Virus record (IMG/VR): IMGVR_UViG_3300009705_000171
Span: 1-20,516 of that record
DNA from: a virus
Direction: 5' to 3' (one strand)
Length of the DNA stretch: 20,516 nt
How positions within the stretch are numbered: the stretch's first letter is position 1; every line of letters starts with the position of its first letter. The notes below the pieces were generated by a model. It had not been told where the DNA came from. It was given only the letters and a program-made list of their open reading frames with translations, and searched no databases. Of the stretch, positions 1-7,201 are shown in pieces. The position numbers and the translations under genes are program-made.

Positions 1-3000
1 AGCACATCCTTGAGCCGGTCCGGATTTATTGCCTTGGGATCTGACGGTACTAACGACATTATGTCTTTAAGCGCCGATGCAAATTCTCCGACAGCGCCGA
101 TTGCTGCGGAGACTGTCTTCATGCCTTTGTCAGCAGTCTTACTGCCCCCAATTTTCTTAGCAACGGCAAGAATAGGCGCAATCACTGTTGGTAGGCTATC
201 TGCCATCGCTAGCGATATTGCTGAGATGACTTTTAATACAACAGGCAGAGCTTTTTCTGTAGCTTTTAAGCCGCCGCCTTTTGGCATGGCGATAGCCATT
301 GTATCTATTATAGCGCCTGCAAAGTTGGATACAGCTTCGATTGCCTGGGAGACGATCCTAACAGCCGGTTCAACAACTGCTGGATTCATGTCTTTGGTCG
401 CATCTAATATGGCCTTGACAACTACCTTGATTCCTTCACCCGCAGAGCTGGCAATCATATACATGACGCTCATTTTTGGTTGACCCGGTGGGCCAAACAA
501 TAGCATCAGCGCACCTAAATCAGGCTTTTTGTTCTTACCCTTTACAAGCTCAAGTGTTTTGAATAGCTGGGACGTCATCTTACCCATGATATCTATTGCT
601 GAGGCTACTAGCGCTATTTTGGGTTGAGCTGTTTTTGGATCTCCGGCGGCATCAGCGGCAGCTATAACAGACGATACAATTTCAGGTAAGTTACCTTTAA
701 TCATATTCATTAAGCCTGTCATTATGACCTTGAGTTTACCCATCATACTGTCAGCTGGATTTTGACCTGTGATTACATCTGATATCTTTTCAAAAAAGCC
801 TTTTTGTGATTCCTGCTCTTGCATCATTTTTAAGACAGTTGACATGGGTTCTAGGAATGTTCCAATAACACCTACAACCTTGGATATTAGTTCAATCTTA
901 GGCTGGGCTGCTTCTACGCCACCCGGTATGTCCATGGTGACAATATCCTTCACCATAGGACCGATCTGCGCTTTCATAATGCCGAACACACCATCCATTA
1001 AGCCTTTAATGCTGGCCATCATGGAATCAAACTTTCCGGTGTTTACCTTGCCGCTAGAAAATATTCCGCCGCCCTCGGTGGATGATGCTATCATGCCCAT
1101 CGCCAGTTCAGCTATGGGTGGCACTACGCCTGCAATGAGCTTGCCGATGGCTTCAATAACAGATGCAATCGCTTTAATCGCTCCGATCTGGGATGGGTCT
1201 ACAGAGTTTGCAACCTCTCCGATGGCCTCTATCATTTCGATAAAGCCGCCTAGAAGCACGTCCATAAAGCCAGTAACAGCCTTGATTGTACCGCCTTGCT
1301 TGCCGCCTTCTTCAACAGCTGCTTGATCAATTTCCGCTAAGCCAATTGCAATGCCTCCTAGCGTTCCAACACCTTCAACAGCTGCATTGATTAGATCAAT
1401 TTTCTGCCCTAGTGAAGCACTGGCTGGAATAGGCATTGCGGCGAATTTTGAGAGCGGCCCTACCAGTTTTTCTGCAATCATTGTCATGAAGTCGCCGATG
1501 AGACCGATGCCTTTCTTCATTAGCCAGCCGCCGATAAACGGTACAGCAAAAGGTATGAGAAGAACAGCGGTCAATGCAGTTATTACCAGCGCGCCCATAG
1601 CGGCTGCAACTGCTCCTGCATTTGTGGCTACTTTCTTGGCATCGATCCCCATTGCACCAAATGAAACTAGGGCCGGACCAAGAACAGATGCTACCAGTGC
1701 TAAGAATCCGGCTGCTGGGAATATGCCAATCATTCCTAGCACAGCTGGTATTGCCAAGGCAGCTGCTGCAATTGCCATGGGGACTGTAGCTATCATTACT
1801 AGCGCCATAAAGCCCATATTAAGTGCAGCGGAAAGCATGTCAACCTTGTCCATTTCTTTTGTGACAGTCTGTAAGGCCGCCGCGAACATGGTTGCACCTA
1901 ATGAAAGAAATCCGGCGCCGATGACAGCGCCCACAGAACCTAAAACGCCTAGCGGGATTAAAAGAGTTGCCGCGACGGCCATGGGAACTGCAGCTAATGT
2001 AGCTATCACCAGCATTCCAAAGTTAATAGCTGCAGACTTCATGTCGACCATGCCCATGGCTTTATTGGTGATTCCCAATGCCACAGCAAATGCTAATGCA
2101 CCGACGCCTACTAACATTGCGCCGACAAGAAGTCCTGGAATTGCTGCCTGTGCTGGAATAAGTGCTACACCTGCCATTGCCAATAAAACTGCTGAGCCTG
2201 CTGCGAGGCCTAAGGCGAGCATATTCAACGCTGCACTACCCATGTCTATGGGACCCATAACAACATTGGCTAGACCCAGGGCTAAAGCAAACGCCACAGC
2301 ACCTAAGCCTAGCATAAGTGCACCAGCCATAAGGCCGGGAATAGCGCCTGAGGCTGCATTGAGTGCTACACCTGCCATTGATAAGACAACAGCAGCACCC
2401 GCAGATATCGCTAAGCCAATCATAGCAGCTGGAACTGCTTTCCAGTCTATTCCTTCAAATGATGATGCTGCTAGTTTTAGTGCTATAGAAAATGCTACGG
2501 CACCAACACCTAGCATAATGGCGCCTGCGCCAAGACCTATTGAAGCTGCAACTACTCCGCCAGCATTAATTTGTTGGCCGGCTTTTGATAGAACCACAGC
2601 TGCGCCGACTGCGATTGCTAGAGCTACCATGCCGGCTGCAACCTTCATGGGCCCGGATGACTTGATAACCTTATATGCTTCAACTGCAGCAAATGCGAAC
2701 ACCTTAATGACAGGTATAAACGACAAAGCCATGATTGACAGTTTAAAAGCAGCCTTGAGGATATCAGTAACTTTAATAGCCGCAAAGCCTTTTATAAAAC
2801 TTCCGAAGCCCTTGCCTAATCCTCCGCCCTTGGCCATTCCTTTGCCCATTTGGGCGGAGCCTTTTAGCGCACCTGGACTCTTAGCAACAGAACCAAACAT
2901 TTTTCCGAATGCTTTACCGATCAAGCCAACCATCTTGCCCATCACAGCGCCTTTAAGTGCTGATAATGTGGCTACTAGGAACATTTTACTAAGAGCAACA

Positions 3001-5072
3001 ATAAGGAGCGCGCTGCCTATCTTGATTAGTTGTGGCTTGTATTTTGTAAATACTGTTGTAGCCAGACCTTTTAGAGCTTTGAGTAGCGGAGGCACTAGTG
3101 CAATTAATAAGCCTATTACTGCGGAGAATAGGTCGCCGAACATCTGGCCTAGACCTGATTTTATAGGCTTCGGGTTCTTTATTGCTTCTGTAATCTTGTT
3201 TACCAGTGTTGTCATTCCCTTAAGGGCAACAGACATCAAGCCTAAAAATATACCCTTAAGGGCCTTCATTATCTTAGACCCACCTTCGGCTACATCTTTC
3301 GCAGCACCGCCCTGCTTACCGAAGAACTTCCCAAAGGTCTTCTTGATACTGTCTATGAACTTTTCTGTTGCCTTCTTTGGATCCTTACTAAGATCACCGA
3401 AGAATGTCTTAAAGACCTTCATGGTGTCTCCCATCAGGGCCTTAAATTTCTTGGGGTCAAATATGCCTGCTAGACCTCCTAAGAATTGCTTAACACCAGG
3501 AAACATTTTTACGAACATTATTCCGACTTGTTTACCAGCCTGGAAAACTACTTTAAGCGACTTTCGAATATTTTTCATCAATAAACGAAACTCTTTGCTC
3601 TTTTTAATTCCGTCGCCGAATCCAGAAAGGAATGCGTCCATGAAACCCTTAAAGCCTCCGCCGCCGCCGCCCTTCGTCATCTTTTGAATAGATCCAGCTA
3701 ACTTATCCATTGCCTCAGCTTGTGATAGCTGTTTCTTTTCAGCCTTGTCTCCACCCTTGGAGATATCATCGTAGCTCAGAGACATGCCTTTTTGACTGAA
3801 CGCTAGCTTTGCAGCTTCTTCAGAAAGGCCAGATTGTGATGCCAACATTTTCAATTCTTGTCGACTCATGTCTTCAACAGACTTACCAGTATCCTTAAAC
3901 GACTTCTGAAGCATTGATAGACGCTCTGCAGGGTTCTGTGCGTTCATAAGCTCCATGGCATCAACGTTCATACCAAACGCCTGCGCCATTTCTCCTGCGC
4001 CCTTTGCTGCGTCTTCAAAGTTATCAAACTTAGAAATGACACCCTGAAGCTCTTTTGCCTTGATGCCTAACTTATCGGCAAAAATAGCTGCCTTACCTAA
4101 TTCTTTAGCGCTTAACTGACCAAAGTTTGCAACGTCTGCAGACATCTCAGCCATCGACTTGCCTACAACCTTAGCATTAACCCCAAATTGATCACCCATT
4201 TGAATTGCCATGGATGCAAATTTATTCATTTCCGCAACAGGATCTTTACCTGCCATGGAAGCCTGTTTAAGCATGTTGGCTTGCTGATCAGCTGTCATGC
4301 CTAATCCCTTACGGTACATCGAGAGTTCAACAGCGGATTTCTGGAACATCTCTGTCATACCGGAGAGACCGGGGCCGATAGCTTGAGCTAACTCGTGGAC
4401 TTCCTTCATCGCCGCGGCGACGCCTTCAGGTCCGTGTCCGTATACTTGGGACATTTTTAGACCGGTGCCGGCCATGTCGCCCATTTGACTTTGTATTTGC
4501 CCTAAAGAAGATGCAACTGCTTTACCTTCATTTGATGCAATATCACCAAAGGTACCTCTCATTGCCTCCAGCTCTTGACGAATTGGAGACGGCCCACCGC
4601 CGCCTGATTGTGCCATGCCTACTAAGCCGCTCATGAGCTTAAACGGTGTTGCGAGAATTGTGGCTCCAACTTTACCAAGTGAGCCAACAATGCCGGTAAT
4701 TCCTTTACCGACACTCTTCATCATGCCCAATCCGCCCTTGAAGCCGGATATCAAGCCAACACCTGCACCAACTGCAGCTACTTTTGAAGCGTCGAGTTTG
4801 CTTGCTAATCCGCCGGCGGCGTCTGCAACTGATTCTAGGGAGTTTTTGGGCTTTTCAGCAGCATCAGCTGCCTCTGTAAGGGCGCCTGACATGCCTTCTA
4901 GCTGTTCAGTCATGCCTTCTAGAGACTCACACTTGAGTGCCGCACAAAGTTGCATAGCAATTTGAGTCTGGTCTTGCAATTGCTTTGCAGATGCAGCCAT
5001 TAACGCTTGCCTATCTTGTAGGAGCTTGTTAATCTGCTGCTGTATTTCTAGTTGTGCGCCTTCTTCGGCCAT
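1..5072 (-). CDS. Tail tape measure protein, N-terminal 1690 residues (runs off the window)
   Basis: An uninterrupted minus-strand frame from ATG 5072 (MAEEGAQLEIQQQINKLLQD) to the left edge; the start has only a weak GAGAG site. The first 60 residues are a Gln-rich coiled coil. Residues 70-470 are Gly/Ala/Met/Lys-rich helices (GMTADQQANMLKQASMAGKD; KDTGKSVEDMSRQELKMLAS). Gly468-473 is a six-glycine hinge, followed by basic helices (GFKGFMDAFLSGFGDGIKKS). About residues 800-1210 hold six degenerate hydrophobic modules of 65-70 residues. The remainder alternates Ile/Val/Ala helices with polar linkers. Very long, helical, Ala/Gly/Met-rich and hydrophobic in the middle, it fits a tape measure protein that sets tail length and is ejected before the DNA. 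No peptidase or lysozyme motif is visible in this part. Its position after tube and chaperones is canonical. Confidence 0.92.
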   Translation of the reverse strand, partial: MAEEGAQLEIQQQINKLLQDRQALMAASAKQLQDQTQIAMQLCAALKCESLEGMTEQLEGMSGALTEAADAAEKPKNSLESVADAAGGLASKLDASKVAAVGAGVGLISGFKGGLGMMKSVGKGITGIVGSLGKVGATILATPFKLMSGLVGMAQSGGGGPSPIRQELEAMRGTFGDIASNEGKAVASSLGQIQSQMGDMAGTGLKMSQVYGHGPEGVAAAMKEVHELAQAIGPGLSGMTEMFQKSAVELSMYRKGLGMTADQQANMLKQASMAGKDPVAEMNKFASMAIQMGDQFGVNAKVVGKSMAEMSADVANFGQLSAKELGKAAIFADKLGIKAKELQGVISKFDNFEDAAKGAGEMAQAFGMNVDAMELMNAQNPAERLSMLQKSFKDTGKSVEDMSRQELKMLASQSGLSEEAAKLAFSQKGMSLSYDDISKGGDKAEKKQLSQAEAMDKLAGSIQKMTKGGGGGGFKGFMDAFLSGFGDGIKKSKEFRLLMKNIRKSLKVVFQAGKQVGIMFVKMFPGVKQFLGGLAGIFDPKKFKALMGDTMKVFKTFFGDLSKDPKKATEKFIDSIKKTFGKFFGKQGGAAKDVAEGGSKIMKALKGIFLGLMSVALKGMTTLVNKITEAIKNPKPIKSGLGQMFGDLFSAVIGLLIALVPPLLKALKGLATTVFTKYKPQLIKIGSALLIVALSKMFLVATLSALKGAVMGKMVGLIGKAFGKMFGSVAKSPGALKGSAQMGKGMAKGGGLGKGFGSFIKGFAAIKVTDILKAAFKLSIMALSFIPVIKVFAFAAVEAYKVIKSSGPMKVAAGMVALAIAVGAAVVLSKAGQQINAGGVVAASIGLGAGAIMLGVGAVAFSIALKLAASSFEGIDWKAVPAAMIGLAISAGAAVVLSMAGVALNAASGAIPGLMAGALMLGLGAVAFALALGLANVVMGPIDMGSAALNMLALGLAAGSAVLLAMAGVALIPAQAAIPGLLVGAMLVGVGALAFAVALGITNKAMGMVDMKSAAINFGMLVIATLAAVPMAVAATLLIPLGVLGSVGAVIGAGFLSLGATMFAAALQTVTKEMDKVDMLSAALNMGFMALVMIATVPMAIAAAALAIPAVLGMIGIFPAAGFLALVASVLGPALVSFGAMGIDAKKVATNAGAVAAAMGALVITALTAVLLIPFAVPFIGGWLMKKGIGLIGDFMTMIAEKLVGPLSKFAAMPIPASASLGQKIDLINAAVEGVGTLGGIAIGLAEIDQAAVEEGGKQGGTIKAVTGFMDVLLGGFIEMIEAIGEVANSVDPSQIGAIKAIASVIEAIGKLIAGVVPPIAELAMGMIASSTEGGGIFSSGKVNTGKFDSMMASIKGLMDGVFGIMKAQIGPMVKDIVTMDIPGGVEAAQPKIELISKVVGVIGTFLEPMSTVLKMMQEQESQKGFFEKISDVITGQNPADSMMGKLKVIMTGLMNMIKGNLPEIVSSVIAAADAAGDPKTAQPKIALVASAIDIMGKMTSQLFKTLELVKGKNKKPDLGALMLLFGPPGQPKMSVMYMIASSAGEGIKVVVKAILDATKDMNPAVVEPAVRIVSQAIEAVSNFAGAIIDTMAIAMPKGGGLKATEKALPVVLKVISAISLAMADSLPTVIAPILAVAKKIGGSKTADKGMKTVSAAIGAVGEFASALKDIMSLVPSDPKAINPDRLKDV
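1440..2670 (-). repeat. Six degenerate ~68-residue hydrophobic modules in the tape measure gene
   Basis: Each module starts with a short motif like (M)xxIDMxSAALNM and continues into two hydrophobic Gly/Ala helices (LAAGSAVLLAMAGVAL; GALMLGLGAVAFALALGL). Motif copies fall near 2665 (GPMKVAAG), 2455 (EGIDWKAVPAA), 2245 (GPIDMGSAALN), 2040 (GMVDMKSAAIN), 1835 (DKVDMLSAALN) and 1640 (MGIDAKKVATN), about 200-210 bases apart. The repeat is at protein level; the DNA has diverged. Confidence 0.7.
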
Positions 5073-5141
5073 ATGCTATTTACACTCTCATGTTAAGCTC
5101 AGCAACATTAAGTATCTAGTGCTCAAAGCTTGCAGTAGAAA

Positions 5142-5390
5142 CTATAGACGCCAGATTCGACCAGTAATCTTATTATAGGCCTTTGCGCGGGCGCGCTTAT
5201 TTTCTAAAAGAGGCATAACCTGATCAATTGTTGTACTGTCAGACGATAGAGCTGTATATAGCACCTTAGAAGCTTCTAGCACTTCTTTAGTAGCCTCGAC
5301 AATTTCTTTTTTGCCTTTTAACTTTACTATTTGAGTTGACCCCAAAATATAGCTGGCGTACGCTGTCTCATCGATTGTGTAGTTATTCAT
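5142..5390 (-). CDS. Small protein between tail chaperones and tape measure, unknown
   Basis: The product is 82 aa; AGAAGGA precedes the ATG with good spacing, so it is probably a real gene. I do not recognise it. It starts MNNYTIDETAYASYILGSTQ, then is mostly helical and charged (KKEIVEATKEVLEASKVLYT) and ends in a basic AYNKITGRIWRL. No membrane segment, signal peptide or Cys. It lies 32 bases after the gp51-like frame and 69 bases before the tape measure start, in the slot where small tail assembly factors are usual. A role in tape measure folding or hub assembly is inferred only from position. Confidence 0.72.
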   Translation of the reverse strand: MNNYTIDETAYASYILGSTQIVKLKGKKEIVEATKEVLEASKVLYTALSSDSTTIDQVMPLLENKRARAKAYNKITGRIWRL

Positions 5391-5422
5391 AATAGTCCTT
5401 CTCTAAAGTTAAATATTGGTTT

Positions 5423-5701
5423 CTAAGTAAACCTTCTTAGTCTAGATGGGACTTGAGAACGTTGACGCCCTTGCATGGCGCGTTGTTCGCCGCCGTTGGC
5501 GTGTGCTGCCCTAGATGCACCAGATTGGTTATCGTTGGCAGCCTTAATCTCTTTGTTTAGCCGCTTTAAGAACCAGTGTCTCTGCCAAACAGGAAGTCTG
5601 TAGCACTCTTCAAATGTAAAGCCCATATAGTACATGAGACTAAATATGTGCTCTAAGAAGATTTCCTTATCATTCGGAGTCAGGCCAAAAAAACGTGGCA
5701 C
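5423..5701 (-). CDS. Small gp51-like / tail assembly chaperone T-like protein
   Basis: The open frame allows 92 aa from a GTG at 5701, but the only good ribosome binding site (GGAGG near 5721) is about 16 bases away, too far for normal initiation. Residues 5-60 are FGLTPNDKEIFLEHIFSLMY, then YMGFTFEECYRLPVWQRHWF, LKRLNKEIK. The pattern 'F.EhIF.L.y.mgft..e.y.lPv..R.wf..rl..e' resembles small proteins that follow gp26 in T4-like phages and are sometimes labelled gp51 (hub assembly catalyst), and it also fits chaperone T modules of other tails. The last 30 residues are Gly/Arg/Gln-rich and probably disordered. It is much shorter than T4 gp51 (249 aa). It may be produced only as the C-terminal part of a frameshift fusion with the gp26-like protein. 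Confidence 0.65.
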   Translation of the reverse strand: MPRFFGLTPNDKEIFLEHIFSLMYYMGFTFEECYRLPVWQRHWFLKRLNKEIKAANDNQSGASRAAHANGGEQRAMQGRQRSQVPSRLRRFT

Positions 5702-6527
5702 CCATAGGGAGCCGTACCTCCGAGGACTCGAGACAGTGTGGGCAATCCATCCACTGCTTCATGTCGATTCCCGGCTCGTTCTTGTCAATAAATTTACGAA
5801 GCTCTAAAGAGTCTCGCGCTGGCATGTTCCTGATAAAGTGTGAAATCTTAGACTTATCTGTAATGTTATTCACTGAGACAATTGAGTAGTGCAGCCTTGT
5901 TGTTACAAAGTTGTCTGACTTCATTCCCTGCTTTTTGCGCCTTTCCATCTGAACTGTTAGGTTCGACTCATCTAGTCCTGTCAAGAACTTAAACTTTAGC
6001 TCCATTTTAGTAACTGGAAGCTTGAACTCAAAAAGATTAGCACCCGGGGCCACAGGCTCGATCTCTAGCCTTTTAAGCGGTAGCTCAGAAAGATTAAACT
6101 CTTGTTTAGATCGCTCAGAGCATGCGGGACAATCGACTTCAGCGTTATACTCAGAGCCGTAGCCTGTAATTCGAATAGCAGTCATGACGGCATTTCGATC
6201 GCCGGTAAGCATTACATCAGGATCAATTGTTTTATCAATTAAACATGACTTAATAAGCGCACTAATCACAGTACCCTTTTTGATTAGCGTTCGGGAAGTC
6301 AAAATATCTTCTTCCTTAGCTGTCATTGCCTTGATATCCAGAGTTTCCTGGCTTGACAAGGGCGATTCGGCGGGATACACAGTTCCGTTCGATGGAAGCG
6401 GAACAGACTCAGTGGGGACTTCAAAATTAAAGTCCTCCATCATCACGTTACGCGTTGTAAAACCTGCCTTCTGTGCTTCAGCGGCAGTAAATACCTCATT
6501 CCGATTTTTAGTTTCGTTATCTGACAC
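5670..6527 (-). CDS. gp26-like baseplate-hub assembly / tail chaperone protein with zinc ribbon
   Basis: The product is 285 aa from the GTG at 6527, which has GAGGAG ten bases upstream; an ATG at 6575 has no ribosome binding site. It matches the T4 baseplate hub (gp26-type, T4_baseplate) family pattern: VPLPSNGTVYP (residues 42-52), LDIKAMTAKEEDILTSRTLI (63-82), LTGDRNAVMTAIRITGYGSE (107-126). Two Cys pairs, CPAC (133-136) and CPHC (262-265), could form a split zinc site. In T4, gp26 helps assemble the hub around the tape measure. Here it sits between tube and tape measure, exactly where lambda-like phages carry chaperone G. The last codons overlap the next frame across a run of seven T. It may therefore be made both alone and as a frameshift fusion. 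Confidence 0.83.
   Translation of the reverse strand: MSDNETKNRNEVFTAAEAQKAGFTTRNVMMEDFNFEVPTESVPLPSNGTVYPAESPLSSQETLDIKAMTAKEEDILTSRTLIKKGTVISALIKSCLIDKTIDPDVMLTGDRNAVMTAIRITGYGSEYNAEVDCPACSERSKQEFNLSELPLKRLEIEPVAPGANLFEFKLPVTKMELKFKFLTGLDESNLTVQMERRKKQGMKSDNFVTTRLHYSIVSVNNITDKSKISHFIRNMPARDSLELRKFIDKNEPGIDMKQWMDCPHCLESSEVRLPMGATFFWPDSE
5687..5693 (-). promoter_or_regulatory. Candidate programmed frameshift site (T7) in the gene overlap
   Basis: In the 32-base overlap the message reads ACG TTT TTT TGG in the gp26-like frame, five codons before its TGA. The downstream frame reads CGT TTT TTT GGC. A +1 slip of tRNA-Phe on TTT-T (perfect re-pairing) or a -2 slip joins the first 280 residues to GLTPNDKEIF of the next frame, giving a fusion of about 367 residues. 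A -1 slip would lead to the third frame and does not give this fusion. Confidence 0.5.
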
Positions 6528-6575
6528 TTGACTATGTCTCCTCAATAAATGGTTATTCGGTGCCTTACTGCACAT

Positions 6576-6602
6576 CGTATAACATTAGATTGTTTTAGTC
6601 AG
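6576..6602 (-). promoter_or_regulatory. Possible promoter for the chaperone/tape-measure unit
   Basis: Just after the terminator, the minus strand has CTGACT (6602-6597), 15 bases, then TGTTATACG, an extended -10 (TGnTATACG) with its hexamer at 6581-6576. This is a weak match to a sigma70 promoter. A start about 7 bases on would give a short leader before the GTG at 6527 and would leave out the upstream in-frame ATG at 6575. Position is better evidence than the motif. Confidence 0.3.
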
Positions 6603-6613
6603 ATGTTAAACAC

Positions 6614-6639
6614 AAAAAAGCCCGACATTACATCGGGCT
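6614..6639 (-). terminator. Intrinsic terminator after the tail tube gene
   Basis: On the minus strand AGCCCGA (6639-6633), a 7-base loop and TCGGGCT (6625-6619) form a perfect 7-bp stem, followed by a T run (6619-6614). It lies 25 bases after the tail tube stop codon. It separates the abundant sheath and tube message from the chaperone and tape-measure unit, which is needed in much lower amounts. Confidence 0.92.
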
Positions 6640-6664
6640 AGTTCGTTCTATTTAAGAAGTGAGT

Positions 6665-7153
6665 TTAGTACTGAAGTACGCAGTTATCAAATCTGATTGA
6701 GAGAGAAATCTCAGTCATATCTTCCGCGCCGTAGTCCAGATCACCAAATGTTGCGTTTGTGAGAAAGCACCCCTTGAGGTCCCAAAGCTCAACAACTGTC
6801 CCAACAGGATCCAGCAACTTAAGCTGGCAGTCACGCTTGTAAAAGTCAGCGTAACCAGCTCGGCCTGAAACTGATTCGAAGTGAGTTCTCACCCACTCCA
6901 TAACCTGTTGTGCACCTGAAGGTGCGATTGGATCGTAAAGCGTAACGGAAATCGCTTCGAACTTGGCCTTACCCGCCATATAGCGTGTAGAGTTCATGAA
7001 CGGTACTTCCTGCTCTGCAATCGTAATGTTTGGACGTGCAGCGGTCTTCATCAAGAAGGAGTCGAGTCCCTCAATGGCAAAGACCCAGCGAAACTTTCGT
7101 TTCGGCTCAAACTTATTTGGTAGCATATCACTGACTTGAAGTGTCTCTGCCAT
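6665..7153 (-). CDS. Tail tube protein (gp19-like)
   Basis: The product is 162 aa, very close to T4 gp19 (163 aa). It has the family's landmarks: LPNKFEPKRKFRWVFAIEGL near the N-terminus, the central VPFMNSTRYMAGKAKFEAIS (the 'p.gn.k+.aG...+..i.v...D' element), a WV.......G helix, and the C-terminal FGDLDYGAEDMTEISLSIRF. These mark the T4 gp19 / VgrG-Hcp-like tube fold. Hexamers stack to form the inner tube through which DNA passes. The ATG has AGGAG upstream. It follows the sheath genes and is directly followed by an intrinsic terminator, so capsid-neck-sheath-tube transcription probably ends here. No anomaly seen. Confidence 0.96.
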   Translation of the reverse strand: MAETLQVSDMLPNKFEPKRKFRWVFAIEGLDSFLMKTAARPNITIAEQEVPFMNSTRYMAGKAKFEAISVTLYDPIAPSGAQQVMEWVRTHFESVSGRAGYADFYKRDCQLKLLDPVGTVVELWDLKGCFLTNATFGDLDYGAEDMTEISLSIRFDNCVLQY

Positions 7154-7201
7154 TTTGTAGTCTCCTAGTTTCCTTATCTACTAAGTATGTGTTTAACGAG
7201 A

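Noticed and set aside
1351-3687. A 778-codon open frame on the plus strand, with further plus-strand frames at 10-483, 769-1326 and 4615-4965
   Set aside because: They are antisense to the tape measure gene and show Pro/Ala/Ser/Thr-rich sequence expected from the complement of Ala/Gly/Met/Lys-rich codons. There are no ribosome binding sites, and all other genes lie on the minus strand.
1-5072. Lysozyme or peptidase domain in the tape measure
   Set aside because: I looked for catalytic motifs of transglycosylases and M23 peptidases in the visible 1690 residues and found none; such a domain could still lie beyond the left edge.
6528-6575. An upstream ATG at 6575 that would add 16 residues to the gp26-like protein
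   Set aside because: No ribosome binding site precedes it, it overlaps the candidate -10 element, and a GAGGAG sits in front of the in-frame GTG at 6527, after which the sequence starts MSDNETKNRN.
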